A stretch of DNA of 49,284 nucleotides, taken from IMG/VR virus record IMGVR_UViG_3300032304_000090, positions 1 to 49,284 of that record; one strand, 5' to 3'. The translations under genes and the position numbers were made by a program. The notes under the pieces are model-generated. The model was not told where the DNA came from, ran no database searches, and saw nothing but the letters and a program-made list of their open reading frames with translations. The DNA comes from a virus. Every line of letters starts with the position of its first letter. The stretch's first letter is position 1. Positions 15,782 to 23,722 of the stretch are shown here, one piece after another.

Positions 15782-15963
15782 TAGACGGACGCAGACTTCC
15801 TCTTGTTATGTTTCCAAACGGCGCATTGATGCGTTGCGAAACTGTGCCTGAGGGTTGCGTTCTTGTAGTTGAACCTGAAGAACCGCAAGAGAGTGATTTC
15901 CCTGCAATCATCGACCAAACCCAAGCCGTTAAGGAGGCTGACCGTGGCAGCAACAACCCATGA
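15778..15963 (+). CDS. Small unknown protein
   Basis: This 61-residue protein overlaps its neighbours at both ends: ATGA with the chaperone candidate, and 20 bases with the next gene. It contains LPLVMFPNGALMRCETVPEG and an acidic middle (VEPEEPQESD). Small size, overlaps and good reading-frame continuity support a real gene, but I recognise no family. Confidence 0.55.
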   Translation: MIDGRRLPLVMFPNGALMRCETVPEGCVLVVEPEEPQESDFPAIIDQTQAVKEADRGSNNP

Positions 15964-16126
15964 ACTAGAAGTACAACTCACCTCTCATGAGGCTGTCTGT
16001 GCCGAACGATACCAAACATTTATCCAACGGGTTGACCGCTTGGAATCTTTAATCATTAAAACCGCAGGTGCTCTGATAGTCGGCATGGCGGGTCTCCTCG
16101 TGGCTATCATCTTTAAAGGACTTTAA
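15944..16126 (+). CDS. XhlA-like holin-associated membrane protein
   Basis: This 60-residue protein has a GTG start at 15944 with AAGGAGG at 15931-15937, a near-perfect ribosome binding site that decides the start. It has a polar helical N-terminal half (EVQLTSHEAVCAERYQTFIQRVDRLES) followed by one transmembrane helix (TAGALIVGMAGLLVAIIF) and KGL. That layout is like the XhlA family of phage lysis proteins. It opens the lysis cluster that ends at 17620. Confidence 0.65.
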   Translation: MAATTHELEVQLTSHEAVCAERYQTFIQRVDRLESLIIKTAGALIVGMAGLLVAIIFKGL

Positions 16127-16128
16127 TC

Positions 16129-16275
16129 ATGATGAACAAAAAACCTACTGCAAAAAAAGCCGCTGGTAAGCCTATGGGCTATGCTAAAGGTGGTATGACT
16201 TTTAAGCCATGCGCTGGTTGTCCTAATGCTGCAAAGTGTAAGGCAATGGGCAAGTGCATGAAAAAAGCAAAATAA
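16129..16275 (+). CDS. Cys-rich 48-residue basic peptide
   Basis: ATG 16129 and a second ATG at 16132 open a 48-residue frame. The sequence is Lys-rich at both ends with a Gly/Met stretch (GYAKGGMTFKP) and four cysteines in C-x2-C-x5-C-x5-C spacing (C28, C31, C37, C43). That spacing could bind one zinc or a metal cluster. It lies only two bases after the previous stop. I recall similar tiny proteins in uncultured freshwater phages, without known function. Confidence 0.7.
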   Translation: MMNKKPTAKKAAGKPMGYAKGGMTFKPCAGCPNAAKCKAMGKCMKKAK

Positions 16276-16300
16276 CCATTGCGAGGTTTTAAATTGAGCT

Positions 16301-16753
16301 ATGTCAGACGAACTGGGGTTGTCGATTGGTGCCAAGGGTATCAGCGAAGGATTAAAAACTGGTAGAGAAGCTGGTCGAGAAATTGGCAAGAACATCGAGG
16401 ATGTTCAGAAAGAAGCAGTTGACGTAGCAAGGCAACAAGCGAACGCTAAGATTCGCGAGCGCAAAGAAGCAGAGTTTAGAAAAGAACGAGCAATATTTAA
16501 AGCTCTTGATGAGTACCGACACCGAAAGAAAATTTCGGATGAGGAGTACAAAGTAAGGGTAGATTTTATAAAGAAGTACGGCACTAAAGAGTGGCAAAAG
16601 GTTTTGGATATAAAAGCCGAGATTGAACGGTTGGAAAAAGAAGACAAGAAGTACTTTGATGCAGAGTTGTCAAAGGTTAAGTGGGTGCAGTTTTGGTGTT
16701 TTTTGGCAGCAGCTTGGATTGCTTACTTCATAGTATGGGGGGATAAAAGATAA
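16301..16753 (+). CDS. Coiled-coil protein with C-terminal membrane anchor
   Basis: This 150-residue protein is highly charged and helical (residues 20-115, rich in Glu/Lys/Arg, likely coiled coil) and ends in a single Trp/Phe-rich hydrophobic helix (VKWVQFWCFLAAAWIAYFIVW) with a basic tail. It is a tail-anchored membrane protein placed directly before the holin and overlapping it by one base. It could be a lysis regulator or spanin-like factor, although a classical spanin would have an N-terminal anchor. Confidence 0.7.
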   Translation: MSDELGLSIGAKGISEGLKTGREAGREIGKNIEDVQKEAVDVARQQANAKIRERKEAEFRKERAIFKALDEYRHRKKISDEEYKVRVDFIKKYGTKEWQKVLDIKAEIERLEKEDKKYFDAELSKVKWVQFWCFLAAAWIAYFIVWGDKR

Positions 16754-17172
16754 TGTTTCCATTAACCGCATTAGTAGATGTCGGGATGAAAGTCCTAGAC
16801 AAATTTATTCCTGACCCTGAAGCTAAAGCAAAAGCCCAGCAAGAACTTCTTAAGATGCAACAAGAAGGCAGGCTGGCTGAGCTTAACGCCGATAACATTG
16901 AAGCCCAAGAACTAACTAAACGGCATGAAGCCGACATGGCTAGTGATAGCTGGCTGTCTAAGAACATTCGCCCCGGCACATTAGTGTTTATCCTGATTGT
17001 GTATTCCACCTTTGCGATGATGTCCGCTTGGGACATCGAGGTCAACAATAATTATGTTGAATTGCTTGGACAATGGGGTATGCTTATCATGTCTTTCTAT
17101 TTTGGCGGTCGTACGCTAGAGAAGATTATGGACATGAAAGCTAAGGAAAAGAAAAATGCAACTGACAAATAA
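16753..17172 (+). CDS. Holin
   Basis: This 139-residue protein resembles the 3TM holin family. An N-terminal amphipathic part (LTALVDVGMKVLDKFIPDPEAKAKAQQELLKMQQEG) leads to a linker, then hydrophobic segments GTLVFILIVYSTFAMMSAW and LLGQWGMLIMSFYFGGRTLE, ending in a Lys-rich tail. Family members usually open membrane pores at lysis time. It overlaps the peptidase gene by 17 bases, a typical holin-endolysin pairing. Confidence 0.85.
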   Translation: MFPLTALVDVGMKVLDKFIPDPEAKAKAQQELLKMQQEGRLAELNADNIEAQELTKRHEADMASDSWLSKNIRPGTLVFILIVYSTFAMMSAWDIEVNNNYVELLGQWGMLIMSFYFGGRTLEKIMDMKAKEKKNATDK

Positions 17173-17620
17173 TTTTTCTTTAACCGAGATGGTTAAATCT
17201 GAAACAGCGTTGCGTCACGACATGGACAATACGCCGGGGGAGAGTGAGATTGAAAACCTTAAAAAACTATGTGAGCAGATTCTTCAGCCTGTTCGGGAAC
17301 ACTACGGCAAAGGAGTTAAAGTCAACTCCGGTTTCCGACATCCCGAAGTTAACGCCAAAGTTGGAGGTTCCAAAACCAGCGACCACTGCAAAGGTCAAGC
17401 GGCAGACATCGAAATCCCCGGTGTCGCAAACGCGGAACTCGCGCAGTACATCGCAGAAAACTTCTCGTTCACGCAAGTCATCTTAGAGTTTTACACTCAA
17501 GGTATTCCTGATTCTGGTTGGGTACATGTGTCTTATGACCCAGCTAATTTAAAAAAGCAAACACTGACTGCTGTTAAGCAAGACGGCAAGACTGTGTACT
17601 TACCCGGATTGGTTGCCTAA
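17156..17620 (+). CDS. Endolysin, M15 peptidase
   Basis: This 154-residue protein is a peptidoglycan peptidase of the D-Ala-D-Ala carboxypeptidase M15 type. The zinc site is visible: S75-D-H77-C-K-G-Q-A-A-D84 (SxHxxGxAxD) and H124 in GWVHVSYD. The N-terminal FSLTEMVKSETA motif and NSGFRHPEVN are also family hallmarks. It cleaves cell-wall peptides after the holin opens the membrane. There is no signal peptide, so release depends on the holin. Confidence 0.95.
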   Translation: MQLTNNFSLTEMVKSETALRHDMDNTPGESEIENLKKLCEQILQPVREHYGKGVKVNSGFRHPEVNAKVGGSKTSDHCKGQAADIEIPGVANAELAQYIAENFSFTQVILEFYTQGIPDSGWVHVSYDPANLKKQTLTAVKQDGKTVYLPGLVA

Positions 17621-17621
17621 T

Positions 17622-20240
17622 ATGGCCGCAGTAAAAATCGTTAAATTTCTTGGGGAAGCCCCGAAGATTGCTTCGGAGTTGCTACCTGACGCTGCGGCGC
17701 AAACTGCGTTTAACGTCAAGTTGTACTCAGGCGATTTGATTCCCTATCGTTTACCCTACCTAGCTGGTAGCGTAGACCGTGTGGGTACGATTAAGACACT
17801 ACATGCTTTACGTGACCCAAGTAACGGCGATTTAAAGTGGCTGACTTGGACAACTGACGTTGACATCATTACAGCCTCCGCTTCAGAAGACGGCGAGCAG
17901 CGTTTCTATTACACGGGTGATGGCGTACCTAAAGTTAGCAACTATGAGTTGGCTACTGCTACGGGTGTACCCTACCCTAATAATTCTTATGACTTGGGTT
18001 TATCCTTACCTGAGACAGTACTAACCACGTCGTCTACATCGTTTTCACAAAAGTCTTCTACTACCCGTGCCCGTGATGCTGGTAACTACGCAACGGTTGT
18101 AACCTCTGCAAATCATGAGTTGCGCACAGGTATGATTGTAACTATCAGCGGATTTCCTGCGGCGACTACTTCAGTAGCTACGTTTAATGCGACTAACGCT
18201 GAAGTAACTGTGGTAAACGACACTACGTTTACATACTTTAGTCCCGGCGAACAAGTTAGCACTACATCTGATACAAACGGTAGAGTATCCCTTGCGGGTA
18301 ATACAATTCCTCGAAACTACGTATACACATGGTATACACCGTGGGAAGAAGAATCTATTGCGTCTGAGCCATCTGATAACTTGTATATTAAAGAAGGTCA
18401 GTTAGTTACAGTCAGTAATCTACCTACAGCAAAACCTACCGGCAGCAACTTTGTACGTGGGGTGCGGCTGTATCGTACGCTTGCATCTTCTGGCGGTACA
18501 GAATATTTTCGGTTAGCCACTTTGTGGTTCCCCACTGGTACGGCTCGTGTAAGTCGTGCTAGTAACGTGTCTCGTGTGACACTTAACAACCATCACAATC
18601 TTGCAATAGACGACCGCTTTAAACTAAGTGGTTGTACTGATACGTCGTTTAATATTACAGGCGGTGTTGTACTTGACATTATTGACGATTACACATTTGA
18701 GTATGCACAAACCGCAGGTAACGTAGCAGATAAGGCTGAGACTGCTGGTACTGTGTACCATGATGTTGCGGAGACTCTCGATAAACCAGCACGTTACTGG
18801 GGTGATGCAAGTTATACCTTTACGGATGACTTTGACGCTCGTAACCTGTTTGATATTTTGGAGACCAACGAATATGACCCACCTCCTGAAAATCTTAAAG
18901 GTCTTATTGCAGCACAAAATAACATTCTGGTTGGTTTTGATGGCAATCAGTTATTCTTTTCCGAACCAAATGTTCCACATGCTTGGCCTGCCAAATATGC
19001 GCTAACTTTTGAGTACGACATTGTAGGTGTTGCTTCTGTCGGTGGTTACATCCTTGTACTGACTGAGGAATACCCATACCAAGTTTCAGGCAACAACCCT
19101 GCGACGATGGCGTATGCCCGTATTGATACCCTTTACCCCTGCTTATCCAAGCGTTCTATTGTGAATATGGGCTACGGCGTAGCATATGTAACGTATGGTG
19201 GTTTGGCTGTGTACAACCCGTCGGGCGGTATGGACTTGATTACAAAGTTTGTGCACGACTGGGATACATGGCCTGAAGCAGTTGATTTGACTAACGTAAC
19301 TGGTCGTTTTTACAACGGCAAATACTTTGGCTCTGACGGTACAGCTTCGTTTATCTTTGAACGTGACGACCGCATTGGTGGTTACTTTGTTCAAATCAAC
19401 TACAAATTTACTGCTGCGTGGTACGACCCACAGTCTAATGATTTTTACTATATTGCCGATAACCTTGGCAACTTATATGAGTGGGACAGAAGTACTCAGC
19501 CTTTGTCTGCTGGCGAGTGGAAATCTAAAACCATTGTGACCAAGGACTTTCTCAATCTTGGTGCGGCTCGTATTGTTGCTGACTATGCTACCCCTGATGC
19601 TGAGACAGAAGCAATTGCGGCTTACAACGCTGGAGTTCCAGCATATAACGCTCAAGTTTGGACAGACTACTACAACCCAGTAGCTACTGTGTCTTATGCC
19701 CGTGCGTCTAACGTAGCAACGATTGTGACTGCCGCAGCACATGGGATGATTACAGGGTCAAAGGTGGACATATCTGGCTTTACCGGAGGTGCTGCGTCGA
19801 CATTCAACACACAACAAACTGTGGTAACAGTTACTAATGCCACCACGTTTACCTATGCTAGTGTGGGCACAACCGTTGGTACGACTGCCGATACAACAGG
19901 TACAGTGGCGTCTCTCAAAGGACTAGGCGACCTTAATGGCCCATATGACCGAGTTGATAGCCTTGGCAATCGCATTACTAATTTTGGTACGTTGAACTCT
20001 ACTGTAATTAATGGCGATAACTTTACACGTACTCTTAGAACAGTTGAGGGTTTACTACCAATTACCTTCCGTTTGTGGGTAGACAAACAACTTGCCTTCC
20101 AAGCTACTGTGTCTACGGATGAGGTGTTCCGTCTTCCTACAGGCTATCGTTCCGACACATTTGAGGTGGGGGTATCAGGTTCTGCACGGGTTAGAGCTAT
20201 CCACTTTGGCGAAACTCCCTTTGGATTAAGGACAGCATAA
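17622..20240 (+). CDS. Large tail nozzle-like protein
   Basis: This 872-residue protein starts at ATG 17622; a TTG at 17613 would overlap the endolysin gene. It resembles large tail tubular/nozzle proteins (T7 gp12-like) in length, position and beta-rich sequence, for example YLAGSVDRVGTIKTLHAL, NLKGLIAAQNNILVGFDGNQ, YALTFEYDIVGVASVGGYIL and KRSIVNMGYGVAYVTYGGLA. Three degenerate copies of a beta module with a conserved end FxY are seen near residues 155-220, 305-375 and 695-765 (HELRTGMIVTISGF; HGMITGSKVDISGF; TTFTY). It probably forms part of the tail tip. Confidence 0.75.
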   Translation: MAAVKIVKFLGEAPKIASELLPDAAAQTAFNVKLYSGDLIPYRLPYLAGSVDRVGTIKTLHALRDPSNGDLKWLTWTTDVDIITASASEDGEQRFYYTGDGVPKVSNYELATATGVPYPNNSYDLGLSLPETVLTTSSTSFSQKSSTTRARDAGNYATVVTSANHELRTGMIVTISGFPAATTSVATFNATNAEVTVVNDTTFTYFSPGEQVSTTSDTNGRVSLAGNTIPRNYVYTWYTPWEEESIASEPSDNLYIKEGQLVTVSNLPTAKPTGSNFVRGVRLYRTLASSGGTEYFRLATLWFPTGTARVSRASNVSRVTLNNHHNLAIDDRFKLSGCTDTSFNITGGVVLDIIDDYTFEYAQTAGNVADKAETAGTVYHDVAETLDKPARYWGDASYTFTDDFDARNLFDILETNEYDPPPENLKGLIAAQNNILVGFDGNQLFFSEPNVPHAWPAKYALTFEYDIVGVASVGGYILVLTEEYPYQVSGNNPATMAYARIDTLYPCLSKRSIVNMGYGVAYVTYGGLAVYNPSGGMDLITKFVHDWDTWPEAVDLTNVTGRFYNGKYFGSDGTASFIFERDDRIGGYFVQINYKFTAAWYDPQSNDFYYIADNLGNLYEWDRSTQPLSAGEWKSKTIVTKDFLNLGAARIVADYATPDAETEAIAAYNAGVPAYNAQVWTDYYNPVATVSYARASNVATIVTAAAHGMITGSKVDISGFTGGAASTFNTQQTVVTVTNATTFTYASVGTTVGTTADTTGTVASLKGLGDLNGPYDRVDSLGNRITNFGTLNSTVINGDNFTRTLRTVEGLLPITFRLWVDKQLAFQATVSTDEVFRLPTGYRSDTFEVGVSGSARVRAIHFGETPFGLRTA

Positions 20241-20587
20241 TGGCTCGCTTTACTGCAATACCTTCTGTCCCCACTGGTAACGTTACCGAGTGGCAAGGAC
20301 AAATTTTCCGAGCTTTAAAAGAAGATGTTGAGCTTCTTGCGGGTATTCGAGGCGAAGCAGACTTAGCCAGTAAAGCAGTGACCCGAGGACAGCTTCGGGT
20401 TAACCAGACGGCACAACCTACATTTTCTCGTGTATCTGCGACCGGTAAAGGGTATACTATTAGCGGGCAGAATGTACCGGATTTGGACGACTACGGAAAG
20501 TTAATTAACGATGTTCAACTTCTTGCAAATGATGTGGCGACCTTACGAAATGTTGTCAATCTACTCATTGCCCAATTGAAAGGATAA
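20240..20587 (+). CDS. Small tail-associated protein
   Basis: This 115-residue protein has an N-terminal part (FTAIPSVPTGNVTEWQGQIF) and a central Gly-rich beta stretch, ending in a predicted helix (YGKLINDVQLLANDVATLRNVVNLLIAQLKG) that could form a trimeric coiled coil. It overlaps the nozzle-like gene by one base. It may be a small tail tip or needle-like protein; I recognise no family. Confidence 0.65.
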   Translation: MARFTAIPSVPTGNVTEWQGQIFRALKEDVELLAGIRGEADLASKAVTRGQLRVNQTAQPTFSRVSATGKGYTISGQNVPDLDDYGKLINDVQLLANDVATLRNVVNLLIAQLKG

Positions 20588-20590
20588 ATC

Positions 20591-21565
20591 ATGGCTGCAC
20601 CGAACCCAGTACTGTCTATTTTAAACATGCAACAAAAGGCTCCGGCTTCGATGCCGCAAGCAGCACAACCTACTCCACAGGGGCCAGCGGCAGTAAACTT
20701 GACAGGCACTCCTGCTCCTGTTATGACCCCTGCGCCTGTAATGTCTGCTGACCTTCCAGCACCTACAACGTCCCTTGATTTACCTGCTTCGCTGCAAGGT
20801 TTGCTTGGGTCTAGTAGCCCACAGGTTGCTATAAATGAACCTGCATTGGCACAGCAAAGTCAACAGTTTACACAGACTGGCACAGTTGCTGCTAACCCTA
20901 ACGCTCCTGCGTTGGATTTTCGTTTACAACCTACATATGCGGAGGGCGGTATGGTCGGTCAAAATGGTATGCCTATGCGTCCTGCGGGTATGCAGAGTGG
21001 GCAGCAACAAGCAATGTCCCCACAAATGATGGAAATGCAGCTTCAAGAATTTATGCGTAAGAACCCACAACAGGTTCAGCAAATTGCGCAAGCCATCATG
21101 GCAGGGTTCCAGTCTGGTGAAATTACTCCTGAAGAATTAAACATGGCAGGGCAATTAGCTATGACTGCTCTCCAAAATCCTGAGATGTATCAGTATGTAC
21201 GGCAGTTTGCTATACAACAAGGTATAGCTACTGAGCAAGATTTGTCCCCTGAATATGACCAAGGTCTTGTATTTGTTCTACTTTTAGCCGTTCGTTCTGC
21301 ACAGCAACAAACTGGCAATATGGGTGGTATGGGTACGCAAACTGGTATGGCAGAGCAACCAATGATGAGTATGGCTAATGGTGGTTATATATCAATGGGT
21401 GACAATGCACGTAATGGCGGCAAGGTAGTTGGCCCCGGTACTGGTACTAGCGATAGTATTCCAATCCGTGTGTCAGCAGGTGAGTATGTAATTCCAGCTA
21501 AGATTGTCCAAGCTAAAGGTAAAGACTTCTTCGACTCCCTCCTTAAGAAATACCAAGACGCATGA
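20591..21565 (+). CDS. Gln/Met/Pro-rich virion protein candidate
   Basis: This 324-residue protein is rich in Pro, Gln, Met and Ala. It has two Gly-rich motifs, YAEGGMVGQNGMP and SMANGGYISMGDN, and a C-terminal block GGKVVGPGTGTSDSIPIRVS then AGEYVIPAKIVQAKGKDFFD. That block is a recognisable recurring segment in phage virion proteins from uncultured phages. The middle (MMEMQLQEFMRKNPQQVQQI) is helical. It is coupled to the next gene (ATGA). Its function is unknown; position suggests an ejected or internal head protein. Confidence 0.75.
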   Translation: MAAPNPVLSILNMQQKAPASMPQAAQPTPQGPAAVNLTGTPAPVMTPAPVMSADLPAPTTSLDLPASLQGLLGSSSPQVAINEPALAQQSQQFTQTGTVAANPNAPALDFRLQPTYAEGGMVGQNGMPMRPAGMQSGQQQAMSPQMMEMQLQEFMRKNPQQVQQIAQAIMAGFQSGEITPEELNMAGQLAMTALQNPEMYQYVRQFAIQQGIATEQDLSPEYDQGLVFVLLLAVRSAQQQTGNMGGMGTQTGMAEQPMMSMANGGYISMGDNARNGGKVVGPGTGTSDSIPIRVSAGEYVIPAKIVQAKGKDFFDSLLKKYQDA

Positions 21566-22050
21566 GCACACTACCAGCAGGGTACGACCCAATACCATTA
21601 GATGACTTTGAGCCTTTGCTCTTAGCCACTAAAGAGCATTTTGATGCGTATTGGCCTTCGACTAAACCTTTGTTGGAGCGTTGTATAAAACGTGCTATGC
21701 ATGGAGAGATGAGTGTAGACGACATTTATAACGCAGCACTTGCTGGCAAGATGTATATATTTGTTGTGAAATGTGATAAAACGATTACTAAGAGTGTGAA
21801 GCTGACACTTGCGATTGAAATTATTCCTTACCCAAAGTTGGCTGCGATGAATATTGTTGCGCTGGGTGGGAATGACTTGGACGCCTTACATGATAAGTAT
21901 TGGAAGATGCTTTGTGGTTGGGCGTATATGAACAGTGTCCGTGCTATTGAGGGATGGGTTTCCCCAGCAATGGAGCGGGTGATTTCTCGATATGGTTTTA
22001 AACCTGTGTATACACACATGCGACTCGAATTGACGGAGGCTATGAAATGA
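21562..22050 (+). CDS. GNAT-fold-like protein, possible internal virion protein A
   Basis: This 162-residue protein has the strand-helix order of a GNAT fold (MYIFVVKCDKTITKSVKLTL; LAIEIIPYPKLAAMNIVALGG; AIEGWVSPAMERVISRYGFKPVYTHMRLEL), but the acetyl-CoA R/QxxGxG loop is not visible. T7 gp13-type internal proteins are reported to resemble this fold. The gene immediately precedes large internal-virion-type genes, which fits. It may be enzymatically inactive. This is a fold-level guess. Confidence 0.55.
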   Translation: MSTLPAGYDPIPLDDFEPLLLATKEHFDAYWPSTKPLLERCIKRAMHGEMSVDDIYNAALAGKMYIFVVKCDKTITKSVKLTLAIEIIPYPKLAAMNIVALGGNDLDALHDKYWKMLCGWAYMNSVRAIEGWVSPAMERVISRYGFKPVYTHMRLELTEAMK

Positions 22051-23711
22051 ACACAACTAAATTTGTCCGTATGCCCACCAGCAAACAAATGCTGATGATG
22101 GGTATTCCTGAACTGCCTGAAGCAGCATTTGGTGGCGACTTGCCTCCGATGCAACGCACGGCTCTTGTCCGAGCAATGGGCATTAGACCTCAAGGCGGCG
22201 GCGGTGGCGGTATTGCGGCGGTAATTGGTGTTGTTGCTGCTGTTGCTATTCCGTTTGCTGCGCCTGCGATTGTTGGTGCGATGGCTTCTAGTACAGCGAT
22301 TGCTGCGTCTATGCCGTTTGTAACTGCTGCGTTGAGTACCACGGCTGGTGCTGTGATTGGTTCTGCGATTGTTGGTGCTGGTTTAGGTGCGGTAACTGCG
22401 GCGGCAACTGGCGGTAACGTTGGTCGAAGCGCATTGTTCGGTGCAATCGGCGGCGGTATCGGCGGCTACTCACAAGCTGGCAGTATTACAGCACAAGGCA
22501 CAAACGTCGGTACTGGTGCTACAACACTTGCTGATGCAGGCACTGCGCAATTAGCTACTACCCCAACAGCTAATGCTGTTGTTACTAACGTCGGGTCAGG
22601 TACTGGTTATTGGTCTCCTGAGCTTGGACAGTTTGTTGACCCATCTACAGGTAATACTATTTTGAGTCAAAACATTGCTTATGGCGGTACAGTTGATAGC
22701 GCACTTTCGAGCCAGCTAAGTCAAGGAGCAGTAAGTTCACAAAGTCTTGCTAATTCGATTAGTGCTAATGGAACTCTAGCTGTTAACACACCAGTAGCTG
22801 CTGGCGGTAATGCGGCTGCGTTTGGTGCTGGTGGTGGTACATACTATGACCCAACCACTGCGGTGGCTGGTTCTGCTCCAGCGTATTCTCAAGCAGGTTT
22901 GCAGTACACACCTGCAATGGAACAAGCTGCGGCTAACCAAGCTGTACAGTCTGGGCAATTAACGAACGTAGTTAGTAAAACTGGTGGGGCAACACAAACT
23001 GTTCCGTCCGCTGCTGCTACTACCACTGGAGGGGCTGCTGCTCAAGCTGCTCCAACGACATTTAGCGAAGCTCTTAAACAGAAATTTACTGACCCGCGTA
23101 ATCAAGCTGATTTGTTCTTGCGTGCTGCTGGTCAGATTGCTGGCTCTCAGATTGCTGGTGATGGTTTGTCAGATGAAGAAAAAGCATTGCTTAATCAACA
23201 AACTGCTGAACTTCGTCAGTTGCGTGAAACTAACCAAGAATTGTTTAATCAACGTCTGCAAGAAGCACAAGGACTTATTGGTGAATCCAAGTACTTTGAC
23301 CCAGCTTACTTCGGTATGCAAAGTGAACGTGCCGTTAGAACTGCTGGTGCTCGTGCAAAACGTGAAGCACTTGGTAAATTTGGCCCACAACGTGCTGGCT
23401 TACGTGCTTCTGAGGAACGTCGTTTTGACCTAGGTATTTCTACTGGTGGTCAGACTGCATATCTCCAAGGTGCTGATGCTGCACAACAAAATAAAGTTCG
23501 TACACAAACTGCGGGTCTTAACTTAATGCCAACAGGTGCTCCTACAGGTGCATTGCAGTACGGTTCGTATGTTGGTAGTTTGTATGATGCAGCAGACCGC
23601 CGCCGCCGTCTAAACGCTGGTGATGTTGGCGAGTTGTTTGGGTCGTTCACTGGTAGACAACAGGCAAACAGCACAGGACTGCCTATTAATATTAATGTTG
23701 GTCGTGGGTAA
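22047..23711 (+). CDS. Internal virion protein B-like, Ala/Gly-rich membrane-active protein
   Basis: This 554-residue protein has an N-terminal Gly run and an extended Ala/Gly/Val/Ile-rich hydrophobic region (residues 50-140, for example IAAVIGVVAAVAIPFAAPAI) that could insert into a membrane. A Gln/Ala/Thr-rich middle follows, then a charged helical C-terminus (EEKALLNQQTAELRQLRETN; REALGKFGPQRAGLRASEER). T7-like gp14 ejection proteins share the hydrophobic plus helical design. It sits between two other ejection-type genes, consistent with a trans-envelope channel component. Confidence 0.75.
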   Translation: MNTTKFVRMPTSKQMLMMGIPELPEAAFGGDLPPMQRTALVRAMGIRPQGGGGGGIAAVIGVVAAVAIPFAAPAIVGAMASSTAIAASMPFVTAALSTTAGAVIGSAIVGAGLGAVTAAATGGNVGRSALFGAIGGGIGGYSQAGSITAQGTNVGTGATTLADAGTAQLATTPTANAVVTNVGSGTGYWSPELGQFVDPSTGNTILSQNIAYGGTVDSALSSQLSQGAVSSQSLANSISANGTLAVNTPVAAGGNAAAFGAGGGTYYDPTTAVAGSAPAYSQAGLQYTPAMEQAAANQAVQSGQLTNVVSKTGGATQTVPSAAATTTGGAAAQAAPTTFSEALKQKFTDPRNQADLFLRAAGQIAGSQIAGDGLSDEEKALLNQQTAELRQLRETNQELFNQRLQEAQGLIGESKYFDPAYFGMQSERAVRTAGARAKREALGKFGPQRAGLRASEERRFDLGISTGGQTAYLQGADAAQQNKVRTQTAGLNLMPTGAPTGALQYGSYVGSLYDAADRRRRLNAGDVGELFGSFTGRQQANSTGLPININVGRG

Positions 23712-23722
23712 AGGAGAGCATC

